From the NCBI GenBank assembly GCA_963825335.1, contig CAWGSP010000001.1, forward strand, positions 1,178,001 to 1,242,000: 64,000 bases of DNA, read 5' to 3'. Shown here piece after piece: positions 1 to 8,639 of this stretch; within the stretch, counting starts at the first letter, position 1, and every line of letters starts with the position of its first letter. The notes under the pieces were generated by a model. It saw only the letters and a program-made list of their open reading frames with translations. It was not told where the DNA came from and did not search any database. The translations under genes and the position numbers were made by a program. Source of the DNA: Methanobacterium_B sp963825335 (GTDB lineage: Archaea > Methanobacteriota > Methanobacteria > Methanobacteriales > Methanobacteriaceae).

Positions 1-1217
1 ACGGGTGCATTGATATTTAATAATAAATTTTTCCTTTGAATAACAGGAGTTTTTTCGAGTGCCATACCATACTTTTGAAGGGCATTCAAAGAATATGAAG
101 AGTTATCATCTGGATCGTTTTTATCATTGGATATAAAAACTACACCATCACCCTTTTCAACTTTATATGGGTTTTGTAAATGTATCACAACAGTTTTGGT
201 TTTATTGTTGTAATCCACCACATCGCCTAGGTAAAGTCCCCTATTTCCCGGGGATTCGCATTGCATGATCTTATTTCGATCATTTTCCGTGAGATAGCCT
301 TCGGTAAATCCGCGGTTAAATGCAAGTTTAAGTCTTGAAATATCTTCAGAATTGGGTTTCCATTTGTTTTTAGACATTGAATCAAGTGCTTTTCTGTAGA
401 TCTGTACTACGATTGCCACGTATTCTGGTGATCTCATCCTACCCTCTATTTTAATGGAATCTATATTGGTTGCTGAAATTTTATCGAGTATGGTGTAAAC
501 GGACAGATCGCTGGTTGATAATAAATATTCTTCCTTTTGATCGATTGTATGAAGATTTAATGGTTTTCCATAGCAATCAATTTTACCTGCTACCAATTTA
601 TATGCTTTACGACATGGTTGGGCACACATACCTCTATTACCACTTCTACCCCCAATAAATGATGATAAAAGGCACTGCCCAGAATATGAATAACATAATG
701 CACCGTGTCCAAAGATTTCAACTTCTATGCCACTTAATTTTGTCTGATTTTTGATTTCTTCGACTTCTGAGAGTTTCAATTCTCTCGAAAGGATAACCCG
801 TTTAAAACCGAAATCTGCAGCCCAATTCACACCTTGAACATTGTGTATAGTCATCTGTGTTGATGCGTGTAAGTCCAAATCTGGTACTAAATTTTTTGCC
901 AATTCAGCTAAACCAAGATCTTGGATTATTATAGCGTCAACTCCAATTTTGTAAAGCCATAAAATATAGTTTGCAGCGGATTTAATCTGGGAATCTTTTA
1001 TCAATGTATTTACAGTCACATAAACCTTTACATCACGCAGTTTAGCATATTCTAAACCCGATACAATTTCTGAATCGTTGAAATTAGATGCAAAGTACCT
1101 GGCTCCAAACTTTTTACCAGAAATATAAACTGCATCTGCTCCGGAGTTAACAGCAGCTTTTAAAGCATCAAGTGAGCCAGCCGGGGCCAGTAATTCGGGT
1201 AGATAATTTTTTGCCAT
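1..1217 (-). CDS. Peptidase U32 family protein (partial, C-terminus off the window)
   Basis: About 405 N-terminal residues of a U32 'peptidase' are visible; the end lies beyond the left edge. The ATG at 1217 gives MAKNYLPELLAPAGS, and LAPAGS is the usual N-terminal signature. Near residues 165-210 the family cysteine signature is present: HGALCYSYSGQC followed by GNRGMCAQPCR. Characterised bacterial relatives (RlhA, TrhP, UbiU/V) are hydroxylation enzymes acting on RNA or quinone precursors rather than true proteases, so RNA modification is a plausible role, but specificity cannot be read here. It is divergent from the prenyltransferase gene on the right. Confidence 0.9.
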   Translation of the reverse strand, partial: MAKNYLPELLAPAGSLDALKAAVNSGADAVYISGKKFGARYFASNFNDSEIVSGLEYAKLRDVKVYVTVNTLIKDSQIKSAANYILWLYKIGVDAIIIQDLGLAELAKNLVPDLDLHASTQMTIHNVQGVNWAADFGFKRVILSRELKLSEVEEIKNQTKLSGIEVEIFGHGALCYSYSGQCLLSSFIGGRSGNRGMCAQPCRKAYKLVAGKIDCYGKPLNLHTIDQKEEYLLSTSDLSVYTILDKISATNIDSIKIEGRMRSPEYVAIVVQIYRKALDSMSKNKWKPNSEDISRLKLAFNRGFTEGYLTENDRNKIMQCESPGNRGLYLGDVVDYNNKTKTVVIHLQNPYKVEKGDGVVFISNDKNDPDDNSSYSLNALQKYGMALEKTPVIQRKNLLLNINAP

Positions 1218-1345
1218 AACTTTTCCTCAAAATAACTATAATCAGTCCAAGCTGTTAAAATTTTTTGTTAAAAAAACCTAAAAGAGATAATGATAAAAGT
1301 GTAGGAGAACAAAACAGAATAAAATGTAAAAATTTGGTGTTATTA

Positions 1346-2182
1346 ATGAACGCATATTTAGAAATATTAAGGCCATTCAATGCCATTATGGGGGTTATAG
1401 CAGTACTCCTTGTGGCACTTATCAGTGGAAACTTCTCAATTTATGTTCCATTAGCGTGTGTAATTGTTTTCATATTTACAGGAGCAGGGAATGTAATCAA
1501 CGATTATGTGGACCATAAAATTGATGCTATAAACAAACCAGAAAGACCAATACCATCGGGCAGGATATCCCTAAAAAATGCTGCAGTTTACTCAACTGCA
1601 TTATTTGTTATTGCAACCATAATGTCATTGATAATAGGAATTATTCCAGGTATTATTGTAATTTTAAGTGCAGTACTAATGTATTTATATGCTTATCGCC
1701 TTAAAAAATCGTGTCTTGTCGGAAATATTAGTATAGCATTTCTAACAGGTCTCTGTTTTGTATTTGCGGGCGTTGTTTTAAATGCCGTTTATGTATCGAT
1801 ACTTTTAGGATTTTACGCCTTTTTAATGACCATGGCACGTGAAATTGTGAAGGATATGGAAGATGTTGAAGGTGATAGTATGGAGGGCGCATCAACATTC
1901 CCCATAAGATTTGGAATGAAATCATCATCGATACTCGCAGCATTCTTCATGATTCTTGCAAGTTTAACAAGCCCCTCACTGTACTTTATTGGTATTTTCG
2001 ATATATTTTACTTGGTGATACTAATAGTCGCCATCTTAATCTTCCTCTCATGCGCGGTGTCAATATTAAAGGATCAATCACATGAAAATACAAGAAAAAT
2101 TTCTAAAAGAATAAAAATAGGCATGGGTATTATTTTCTTAGCATTTGCTGTGGGATCACCAATAATTATTAACATGCTATGA
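1346..2182 (+). CDS. UbiA-family prenyltransferase, probable digeranylgeranylglyceryl phosphate synthase
   Basis: Membrane prenyltransferase that probably adds the second geranylgeranyl chain to geranylgeranylglyceryl phosphate, the second ether-bond step of archaeal lipid synthesis. Both Asp-rich UbiA motifs are visible: NDYVDHKIDAINKPERP (about residues 51-67) and REIVKDMEDVEGD (about 165-177), with several hydrophobic segments around them. The frame is open back to a TTG at 1265, but ATG 1346 has a GGTGT ribosome site 5 bases upstream and gives the usual family start (MNAYLEILRPFNAIMG) and length, 278 aa. Substrate is inferred from the family; another archaeal UbiA paralogue is possible. 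Confidence 0.88.
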   Translation: MNAYLEILRPFNAIMGVIAVLLVALISGNFSIYVPLACVIVFIFTGAGNVINDYVDHKIDAINKPERPIPSGRISLKNAAVYSTALFVIATIMSLIIGIIPGIIVILSAVLMYLYAYRLKKSCLVGNISIAFLTGLCFVFAGVVLNAVYVSILLGFYAFLMTMAREIVKDMEDVEGDSMEGASTFPIRFGMKSSSILAAFFMILASLTSPSLYFIGIFDIFYLVILIVAILIFLSCAVSILKDQSHENTRKISKRIKIGMGIIFLAFAVGSPIIINML

Positions 2183-2214
2183 TAGCAGTTTAAAAAATTT
2201 TGTGGGTTGTACAA

Positions 2215-2619
2215 GTGGATATACATTTAAAGCCAATTGGAATCATAAGTTCGCACTACAAGGTTAAAGGTGATGCTCCTAGACAGGGAAGACATTCGAG
2301 TACCACCAGTATAATAACGGTTTTTGAAGAGTTTGTAGATGCCTTGGATGGTTTAAAAGATATTAAACAAATATTCGTTCTTTACTGGCAGGATAGGGCA
2401 TCTCGAGATATATTGAAGGTGGCCCCCCATGGTAAAACAGATAAAAGAGGAGTTTTCTCAACAAGAGCTCCTGTTAGACCCAATCCGATAGGGTTGTGTC
2501 TGGTTGAAATTTTAAGTATAGATCATAATGTACTAATTGTTAGAGGGTTAGATGCTCTCGATGGATCACTGTTATTAGATATTAAACCATTTTGGAATAT
2601 AGACATGCCTAATATATGA
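2215..2619 (+). CDS. trmO: TrmO-like tRNA (t6A37) N6-methyltransferase
   Basis: Small beta-barrel SAM enzyme of the TrmO/YaeB (UPF0066) family, which methylates N6 of threonylcarbamoyl-adenosine 37 in tRNA. Family hallmarks are present: KPIGIISSHY at the N-terminus, DAPRQGRHS, and the signature GVFSTRAPVRPNPIGLC. The C-terminal GLDALDGSLLLDIKPF matches the family end. The start is uncertain: the frame opens at TTG 2200, while GTG 2215 gives a typical N-terminus (134 aa); neither has a strong ribosome site. It lies about 30 bp after the prenyltransferase and may be co-transcribed with it. Confidence 0.85.
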   Translation: MDIHLKPIGIISSHYKVKGDAPRQGRHSSTTSIITVFEEFVDALDGLKDIKQIFVLYWQDRASRDILKVAPHGKTDKRGVFSTRAPVRPNPIGLCLVEILSIDHNVLIVRGLDALDGSLLLDIKPFWNIDMPNI

Positions 2620-2773
2620 TTAGCTACAACTAGAATTAAAATATACAAAAAAATATCTTAGCATATACTCAACAGAATGAGTCATGATGAAAATCTTCGA
2701 ATATTACGACTCAAAATTGAAATTCAAAAAAGAGTGGGATGATCATTTATAATGCGGATAAGTGGTCATTTTT

Positions 2774-2941
2774 TTATAAGCTTACAAAAAACAGATAGTA
2801 GACAATCACAAACACCACAGCGATTGCTATGTTTACGATAAGCCGCTGCATAAATTTATATCTGAAATACTTAAAATCTATAAAGATTATGAATGCTGCT
2901 AATATGAGTACGTATACGATGTTTATTAATAAATTTGCCAT
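2774..2941 (-). CDS. Small two-helix membrane protein, 55 aa
   Basis: Short open frame starting at ATG 2941 with a GGTGGTT ribosome site 2-3 bases upstream. The product MANLLINIVYVLILAAF... has two strongly hydrophobic stretches (about residues 3-22 and 35-55) separated by a basic loop (KYFRYKFMQR), as expected of a two-pass membrane hairpin. No family is recognised. A perfect hairpin at 3001-3024 and a 15-bp tandem repeat lie just upstream and could be part of its control region. Confidence 0.6.
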   Translation of the reverse strand: MANLLINIVYVLILAAFIIFIDFKYFRYKFMQRLIVNIAIAVVFVIVYYLFFVSL

Positions 2942-3308
2942 TTAACCACCAAACTGTTTATTAATTTTCTGTTTATTAATTTTCTGTAAATGATGGGCTT
3001 TATAGTTAAGGGAGCTTAACTATATTTTGGAACTGAATTAACCGATAAATAAAGGTTGACCAATACAGAAAAGCATCAAGACCTTTCAAAACCCAAACAC
3101 ATGTTTAGGGTAATGAAATGACAATATTGTATTAAACACCATATCCATTTTATTATTCCTACACACAATAATTATTAATAAACAAAGGGTGTTCTAAATG
3201 ATATATTTTTGAGTATGACACAAACGTTGTTTAATGATTATCAGCTGATTAATGATATGATTTTAAGAAATTAGTTTGGTATTCATTTTTAGTGTAGATA
3301 ACCCAAGT
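2942..3308. other. Intergenic region with a 15-bp tandem repeat
   Basis: No gene seen. It holds two exact head-to-tail copies of GTTTATTAATTTTCT at 2956-2985 and the perfect hairpin at 3001-3024; the remainder is AT-rich without open frames. Confidence 0.6.
3001..3024. repeat. Perfect 10-bp inverted repeat with 4-nt loop
   Basis: Arms TATAGTTAAG and CTTAACTATA are exact reverse complements, separated by GGAG. It lies 60 bp upstream of the start of the small membrane protein gene, so it is better placed as an operator than as a terminator. No T-run follows on either side. Confidence 0.6.
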
Positions 3309-3977
3309 TCATATTAAATATTTTTGTCTAATATATCCACCTATAAGTCCACATACTGCACCGTTAATAATCCCTAATATGGTGTACAATATTATGAAAA
3401 GGAATGATCCTGCCAGGAGACTTCCTAAAAAGAAGGATATAGCACCGGTGATTACAGCATTTTTAGTGCCAATAACTATATTTTCAGATAAATAACCAAC
3501 AATAACTAATAATATGAATATTAATAGAGTTGAGATCCCGTGCGTGAAAGTTAATATCAGAGTTATTGCTATTGTTACAGGTATGACTAAAATCCATTGG
3601 ATATTATGAAGATTTAACTCATTTATTACGGAATTTATGAAACCTGCTTGCATACCTGGAGGAGTTCTATGGATTCTGTGTTGGTTTCGAGCATTATGAA
3701 AATATTTCCAGATATAATTATAATAAAATTGATGTAATCGGGTTTTCAGATTCATTTTTCGAAACGAAAATATTGATCTAATCTTGTTTCTAAGAATTTC
3801 TCTTTTAGCAGGTCTTATTTTGAATGAGACTTGCTTCCAATTGGGATCAACAATATCTAAATTTTCAACATATCTTAATTTACCACCACAATTACATTCA
3901 TCAACAAAATCTTTTGCAGACTCGCCAGATTGTAATTTGTAATAACTCTTACATTTAACGCAAATCAGATAACCCAC
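3309..3977 (-). CDS. Zinc-ribbon membrane protein of unknown function
   Basis: The N-terminus carries a probable zinc ribbon (CVKC at about residues 6-9, CNCGG near 30), then a basic cytoplasmic stretch (about residues 45-110), then four or so hydrophobic segments with glycine-rich turns (IINGAVCGLIGGYI at the end). This layout, zinc ribbon plus a DUF5518-like membrane domain, is common in Methanobacteriales proteins without known function. The frame opens at GTG 3986, but GTG 3977 has AGGTG six bases upstream and gives the typical MGYLICVKC start (222 aa). Localisation at the membrane is inferred from hydropathy. Confidence 0.75.
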   Translation of the reverse strand: MGYLICVKCKSYYKLQSGESAKDFVDECNCGGKLRYVENLDIVDPNWKQVSFKIRPAKREILRNKIRSIFSFRKMNLKTRLHQFYYNYIWKYFHNARNQHRIHRTPPGMQAGFINSVINELNLHNIQWILVIPVTIAITLILTFTHGISTLLIFILLVIVGYLSENIVIGTKNAVITGAISFFLGSLLAGSFLFIILYTILGIINGAVCGLIGGYIRQKYLI

Positions 3978-4573
3978 TAAAAACACCTGTAGCTTTTTAA
4001 TTAACCTTAAATAATTTTTTATTAATTTTTAATAATGAATTTATGTAATTACATAAACTTTCTATTCCAACTACTACTTATGTTTCAGATATTAGTATTA
4101 TAGTTACTTAAAACTCATTGAATAAATAAGATAAAGTTTTTGATCTCCAAAAAAATTAATAAAATGACGATTTCAATGAATTGAGATGAATAACCACCTT
4201 ACTTATGACCATGATATCTTTAAAAAAAAATTTAATTTTTTAATTTTATATTGATTTTATTGAATTGAATATCTGATTGGCAATCGGAGTTAAGATAATA
4301 GAGCCAGCACAGAAATCGGGCGAAATTTGTAATTCATCTGATCCACTCCGGTTGTTTAATATTATGCAAGCACAGATTACGGGTATATATTGTTTTGGCG
4401 TTTCAAAAATGAGAAATTTGACTAAAAATGCATATAGAACTTGCAAGGGAAGTATCTTAGATATAAAACCCGAATTGCGGAAAGCATCTTAAGATTTTAT
4501 TAATAAAGATTAATTTATTCGAGTAATCATTATTATAGCAAAGATTCAGAAAATTTTTATATTAAATCTAATG
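3978..4573. other. Intergenic region with one possible gene remnant
   Basis: Nearly 600 bases without a convincing gene. The outer parts are very AT-rich. The inner part, roughly 4270-4490, is visibly richer in G and C and carries the short open frame described separately. Confidence 0.5.
4277..4492 (+). other. Possible short or decayed gene, 71 aa
   Basis: A 71-codon frame from TTG 4277 in a stretch whose base composition looks like coding sequence, unlike its flanks. There is no Shine-Dalgarno site and no recognised family. Residues such as ITGIYCFGVSK and AYRTCKGSILDIKPEL look protein-like, so a fragment of a decayed gene is possible. A competing antisense frame (4246-4446) is less protein-like. 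Confidence 0.2.
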
Positions 4574-6127
4574 TTATATTTCTGTATGAACCCCTGCTAT
4601 CTGAGGTTTGCGTTTATGTTTCGGTGTTGGTATGAATAACGAAATTATCAATCCGATCAACAGTACGGAAGTAACGGCATTAAATGCTGTTTGCATTGTT
4701 TTAACCTTTTGAATGTTGGCTGGTTTCTGTATTTCATTGCCATTTCCTGGTTTTTCAATTCCTATCTTTTCAAAGAACTGATGACCACCGATGATCTGAT
4801 CTTGTGATGAACCCGATGCTTGTGGACTGAAAACAAGACTGAGTCCACTAAATCCGCCTATAAGGAGTATGGCTCCTAAAACAGCGGTTCCAACTGAAGA
4901 ACCAAGATTTATACCGGTGTTCATAATACCAGATGCATCTGGTTGTTGATCATGACGTGCAACAGAGAAGATAACATTGGCAGAATGAGGGAATACAATG
5001 CCCATACCAACACCCAGAAGGAATATTCCTGGAACCATGTCTAAAATTGTTGTATATGGATTAAAAATCATTGTAAGATATACACTACCAGCTATGCCTG
5101 CAACAGAACCTAGGGCCAATATGTAGCGGGGTTGTATGCGGGTTGAAAGTTTGCCTGCAGCCGAAGACATTATAAAAATGGCAACACTCATGGGTATCAA
5201 TGCCAAACCAGTGATCAATGGACTTGCACCTAACACGGCCTGTACATAAACAGGGATAGCAAATAATATACCCCCAATGGTGAAATTCATTATAAATCTC
5301 GCTATATTTGCCAAGGTGAAAGCACGGCTTTTAAACAGGGTAATATCGACTAATGGGGATTTCTTATTTTTTATCCTATTTCTTTGGTTGAAATAGAAAA
5401 TAATTAACAAAATTATCCCGATAATAATAGGATATGGTGCAATACTCCATGTATTCGTGCTATTAAGCAATAAAAGGCCCACAACAATTAGGAAAATTCC
5501 GATCGTTGAATTAACAGCACCGAGTACATTAAACTCTGGCCACTTCATGGTAGGTGGAAATGTTGAGATCTCCCTTGAAAATAGCATGATAACTATTATG
5601 ATAATTAACTCAAGTGCAAATGCATATCTCCAAGTGTAGTAAGTGGTTAAAAATCCGCCAATGAGGGGACCTATGGTCCCAGCGCCTGATGCCATCGAAC
5701 TTGTAATACCCAGTGCAAAGGCTAACTTTTCTCCACTGTAAGTTCCTGAGATTATTGATGTTGTTGCAGGCATCATAAGAGCCGCTCCAACACCTTCAAG
5801 CAGGGACCAACCAACCAGAAGCATTGTGCTGTTTATGCTCAGAGCTGCAATGATTGTTCCCACACCATAAATACCTGCTCCAGTTAGGAACGTCCTCTTA
5901 CGACCTATAACATTCTGTATACGTCCACCGGTTAACATTAAGCTGGCCATGGTAAGGGAGTACGTAGCAATAATAATTTCAATGGTACCAATATTCGTAT
6001 GAAGATCAATTATTAAGGAAGATATCGCAACATTCATGAATGTTTTATCGATTACTATCGTAAAAATTGATAAAGTAACGATTATCAGGGTTAAATTACC
6101 TCTTTGGATCTCCCCCTCTTCTTCCAC
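4574..6127 (-). CDS. MFS multidrug efflux transporter, DHA2 (14-TM) type
   Basis: Proton-driven exporter of the EmrB/QacA type in the cytoplasmic membrane. The 517 residues hold about 14 hydrophobic segments. Motif A-like GGRIQNVIGRKRTFLTG follows the second helix, and the antiporter motif C-like GAGTIGPLIGGF lies near residue 150. GTG 6127 is the first possible start, directly after an in-frame stop, with AGGAG nine bases upstream. A 16-bp perfect palindrome lies 29-44 bases upstream of the start and suggests repression by a TetR- or MarR-type regulator. Substrate unknown. Confidence 0.9.
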   Translation of the reverse strand: MEEEGEIQRGNLTLIIVTLSIFTIVIDKTFMNVAISSLIIDLHTNIGTIEIIIATYSLTMASLMLTGGRIQNVIGRKRTFLTGAGIYGVGTIIAALSINSTMLLVGWSLLEGVGAALMMPATTSIISGTYSGEKLAFALGITSSMASGAGTIGPLIGGFLTTYYTWRYAFALELIIIIVIMLFSREISTFPPTMKWPEFNVLGAVNSTIGIFLIVVGLLLLNSTNTWSIAPYPIIIGIILLIIFYFNQRNRIKNKKSPLVDITLFKSRAFTLANIARFIMNFTIGGILFAIPVYVQAVLGASPLITGLALIPMSVAIFIMSSAAGKLSTRIQPRYILALGSVAGIAGSVYLTMIFNPYTTILDMVPGIFLLGVGMGIVFPHSANVIFSVARHDQQPDASGIMNTGINLGSSVGTAVLGAILLIGGFSGLSLVFSPQASGSSQDQIIGGHQFFEKIGIEKPGNGNEIQKPANIQKVKTMQTAFNAVTSVLLIGLIISLFIPTPKHKRKPQIAGVHTEI

Positions 6128-6554
6128 TCATTCACGCTCCTAAGAGAAAAAATAAAAAAGTTATAACTTTTGCAAAATTTCTCGTTATAAACAGAAGTTA
6201 CTAATTTTACTTAATCAAAATTCGAATTTTGTTCAATTACAGCAAGATATAATATTATTATATCTTTTTTTTTAGATAATATTTTCTGTAAAACATATGA
6301 CTTGTTCAAAACACTAAAAACTGTTTTAGTCAAGTGAATGATTAAAAAAACCAATCAAAAATTAATCAAATGGACATTTAAAAAAATTTAGACATTAATC
6401 ATATAATTCAAACTTAAATGGAATAAATGGACAATAAAACAAGATAAAATATCCAACACATAACAATACTTGATAATCCACTAAAAACAATAATAATAAA
6501 TTGAATAATGAATTATGTTATATTAAATGTTTTAAATGCTTAAGGAAGTTTCAA
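6128..6554. other. Divergent promoter region between exporter and exonuclease
   Basis: AT-rich spacer holding promoters for both neighbours. Besides the palindrome at 6156-6171 it has an imperfect inverted repeat at 6300-6335 (ACTTG...AAAACA against TGTTTT...CAAGT). The frame of the exonuclease is open back to TTG 6501, but that segment is not needed for the protein. Confidence 0.5.
6156..6171. promoter_or_regulatory. Perfect 16-bp palindrome, candidate operator of the exporter
   Basis: AAAAGTTATAACTTTT reads the same on both strands. It sits in the leader of the exporter gene, where a repressor would block expression. Its AGTTA/TAACT core resembles the half-sites at the second MFS gene (44161-44201). 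Confidence 0.5.
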
Positions 6555-7448
6555 ATGTCTAAAAATGAGGAAGATTTTATAACAAATTTAAATCGATCTA
6601 GGGATGTTACATCCAAATTTGCAATTGCCGAAAAAATTATTAGAACTTCTGCTAAAGGCCGTGATTATTTGGACATAACACTAGCAGATAAAACTGGCCA
6701 AATAGCAGGGAGAATTTTTGATGATGTAGAAACTGCTCATAGTACCATAAATCAAGGGAGCATATGCAGAATAAAAGGAAGGCTCAATGAATTTCCAGTG
6801 GGTTCTGGAAAATACAACATGGTAATAAATGATATAGTTGAACTAGCTGTGGATGAATACGATATCAGTGACTATGTAATGACCACAGATAGTGATCAGG
6901 ATGAATTGATAGGTGTAATAAAGAGTACGATCGACGGCATACAAAATTCAGAGCTTCAGGATCTGTTAAGATCATTCTTCTGTGATAAAGAATTCACAAA
7001 CAAATTTTATAAATCACCAGCAGCTATTGTTCATCATCATAATTATCTTGGCGGTCTGTTGGACCATACTGTTGGTGTTTTGAAGTTGTGTAAAACATCC
7101 TGTGAAGTTTTTTCAGAGTTAGATAGAGATATACTGTACACCGGTGTTTTGTTGCATGATATAGGCAAAATGAAAAGTTATACATATGGAAAGGGACCCA
7201 TAGGTATGTCAAAGGAAGGAGAATTACTCGATCATATCTATATATCTTGTGAGATGGTTAAAGAAAAGATTCGAGAATTGGAATTATCAGATGAAGTATC
7301 ATATCAGATACTGCACATGATACTAAGCCATCATGGAAATGTTAAACTCGGCTGGGGGTCTACAGTAGACCCGAAAACTCCCGAAGCAATAGCATTACAC
7401 CACGCAGACAACATGGATGCCAAGGTAAAAGAGAAACTACAACGTTAA
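6555..7448 (+). CDS. YhaM-like OB-fold/HD domain 3'-5' exoribonuclease
   Basis: Two-domain protein: an N-terminal OB-fold (about residues 10-100, with LDITLADKTGQIAGRIFDD typical of nucleic-acid OB folds) and an HD phosphohydrolase domain (HHHNYLGGLLDHTVGV, LLHDIGKMKSY, HMILSHHG, ALHHADNMDAK), whose His/Asp residues bind metal. This is the architecture of bacterial YhaM/CBF1, a 3'-5' exonuclease acting on RNA and ssDNA. ATG 6555 is chosen over TTG 6501 because AAGGAAG lies six bases upstream; this gives 297 aa. The role in this archaeon is inferred from the family only. Confidence 0.85.
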   Translation: MSKNEEDFITNLNRSRDVTSKFAIAEKIIRTSAKGRDYLDITLADKTGQIAGRIFDDVETAHSTINQGSICRIKGRLNEFPVGSGKYNMVINDIVELAVDEYDISDYVMTTDSDQDELIGVIKSTIDGIQNSELQDLLRSFFCDKEFTNKFYKSPAAIVHHHNYLGGLLDHTVGVLKLCKTSCEVFSELDRDILYTGVLLHDIGKMKSYTYGKGPIGMSKEGELLDHIYISCEMVKEKIRELELSDEVSYQILHMILSHHGNVKLGWGSTVDPKTPEAIALHHADNMDAKVKEKLQR

Positions 7449-7750
7449 ACTGTATCAATAGGTTATAAGCAGTTAAACTTGCCAAAGAAAGTATTACTCC
7501 AAATCAACAAGCATCACTAAATATGGAACAACAATGCACTGTATGTTGTTGTATAGTGATAATGCTTGTAACTGATTAGAATAGTTATAAAACAAAATCC
7601 AAAATTGCTCATGAAATTATTTAATTTTGATATCTTGACTGTAATGTTTTTGAGATTTGATTATCACAATAATCAAACGATTATCTTATTTATTAAGATA
7701 CTTGATATCCAACTAAAATATTAATACAGTTACTTCGAATAATTAATCAT
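7449..7750. other. Intergenic region upstream of the MarR gene
   Basis: No gene. The right half holds the two inverted repeats described at 7656-7700 and the promoter of the MarR gene. The left half shows nothing beyond AT-rich sequence. Confidence 0.5.
7656..7700. promoter_or_regulatory. Two adjacent inverted repeats in front of the MarR gene
   Basis: First repeat: TTTGATTAT and ATAATCAAA around CACA (7656-7677). Second: TATCTTA and TAAGATA around five bases (7682-7700). Both are perfect and end 51 bases before the MarR start, the classic place for autoregulatory operators. Confidence 0.55.
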
Positions 7751-8194
7751 ATGTCGGATCAAATTCAAACACGTGAAATGTTACTGGATAAACTAGGAGA
7801 GAACACCCGTGAATTCATTGCAAAGGTTATTCTTTCCAATCAAAAAATCGCAAATGAATTACAAATCAGCACCATTGACTTGCAGTGTGTAAATATCATT
7901 GAACTTTTGGGCGGTGAAGCTACCCCTGGTCAGATAGCAAAAAATATTCATCTCACAACTGGAGGGGTCACAATAATGCTCGATCGCCTCGAAAAAAAGG
8001 GTTATATTGAACGCAGACCAAACCCTGATGATCGAAGAAGTATCATCATAAAGATACCCGAGGAAAGAGTTGCAAAACTACACTTAATGTATAAATCACG
8101 AGGAATTAAACTAGATAAAATTCTATCTAAATTCAATAATGAAGAGCTTTCAATCATCATACATTTCTTTTCAGAAATGAATAAAAATGCTTAA
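7751..8194 (+). CDS. MarR family transcriptional regulator
   Basis: A 147-residue winged-helix regulator. The recognition region reads TPGQIAKNIHLTTGGVTIMLDRLEKKGYIERR, and the wing NPDDRRSIIIKI is typical of MarR. Flanking helices at both ends would form the dimer interface. The ATG at 7751 lacks a clear Shine-Dalgarno site. Two inverted repeats upstream suggest self-repression. MarR proteins often control exporters; the DHA2 exporter lies one gene away, and the molybdoprotein follows downstream on the same strand, so either could be a target, but nothing proves it. Confidence 0.9.
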   Translation: MSDQIQTREMLLDKLGENTREFIAKVILSNQKIANELQISTIDLQCVNIIELLGGEATPGQIAKNIHLTTGGVTIMLDRLEKKGYIERRPNPDDRRSIIIKIPEERVAKLHLMYKSRGIKLDKILSKFNNEELSIIIHFFSEMNKNA

Positions 8195-8639
8195 GATAAA
8201 CGAACATACTAAGATTTTAGTAAAAGAACATAAATCTACGTTCATTTTAGTTTTTTCATTGTATACTCATTTTAAATCATATTATTTTACATAAGAGATA
8301 GATATTACTATTTATTTTGATAATAACTAAGATTCACAGATTTGAATAAATATTTTATTTAATATATTTTTTTTAGAGTGGTGATGGGTTTTTGGGTCAT
8401 CTATTGATAGATTTGCTTTCGTTTAATTTTTTTAAACATATTATCTATTTTGCTTTAGTTTTCATAAATAGTCCCTAAACTGTTATTTATTCATCAATGT
8501 TGGTTTGTTCTATCGAGAATATAATTGATATTGAAGGTTTTTTTAACAAATAATAAAACAGATAACGATCAGATTAAAATATTAACGTTGATTTGCAGTC
8601 AATTATTCATACATCAATGAGTTTTAATGTGTGATTAAA
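8195..8639. other. Intergenic region between MarR and molybdoprotein genes
   Basis: About 445 AT-rich bases without an open frame of note. A small inverted repeat (ACTAA...TTAGT near 8207) and T-runs after the MarR gene may end transcription. Promoter elements of the downstream gene must lie here but are not distinctive. Confidence 0.4.

Noticed and set aside
4246..4446. Antisense frame opposite the possible gene remnant
   Set aside because: No ribosome site, no family, and less protein-like than the plus-strand frame.
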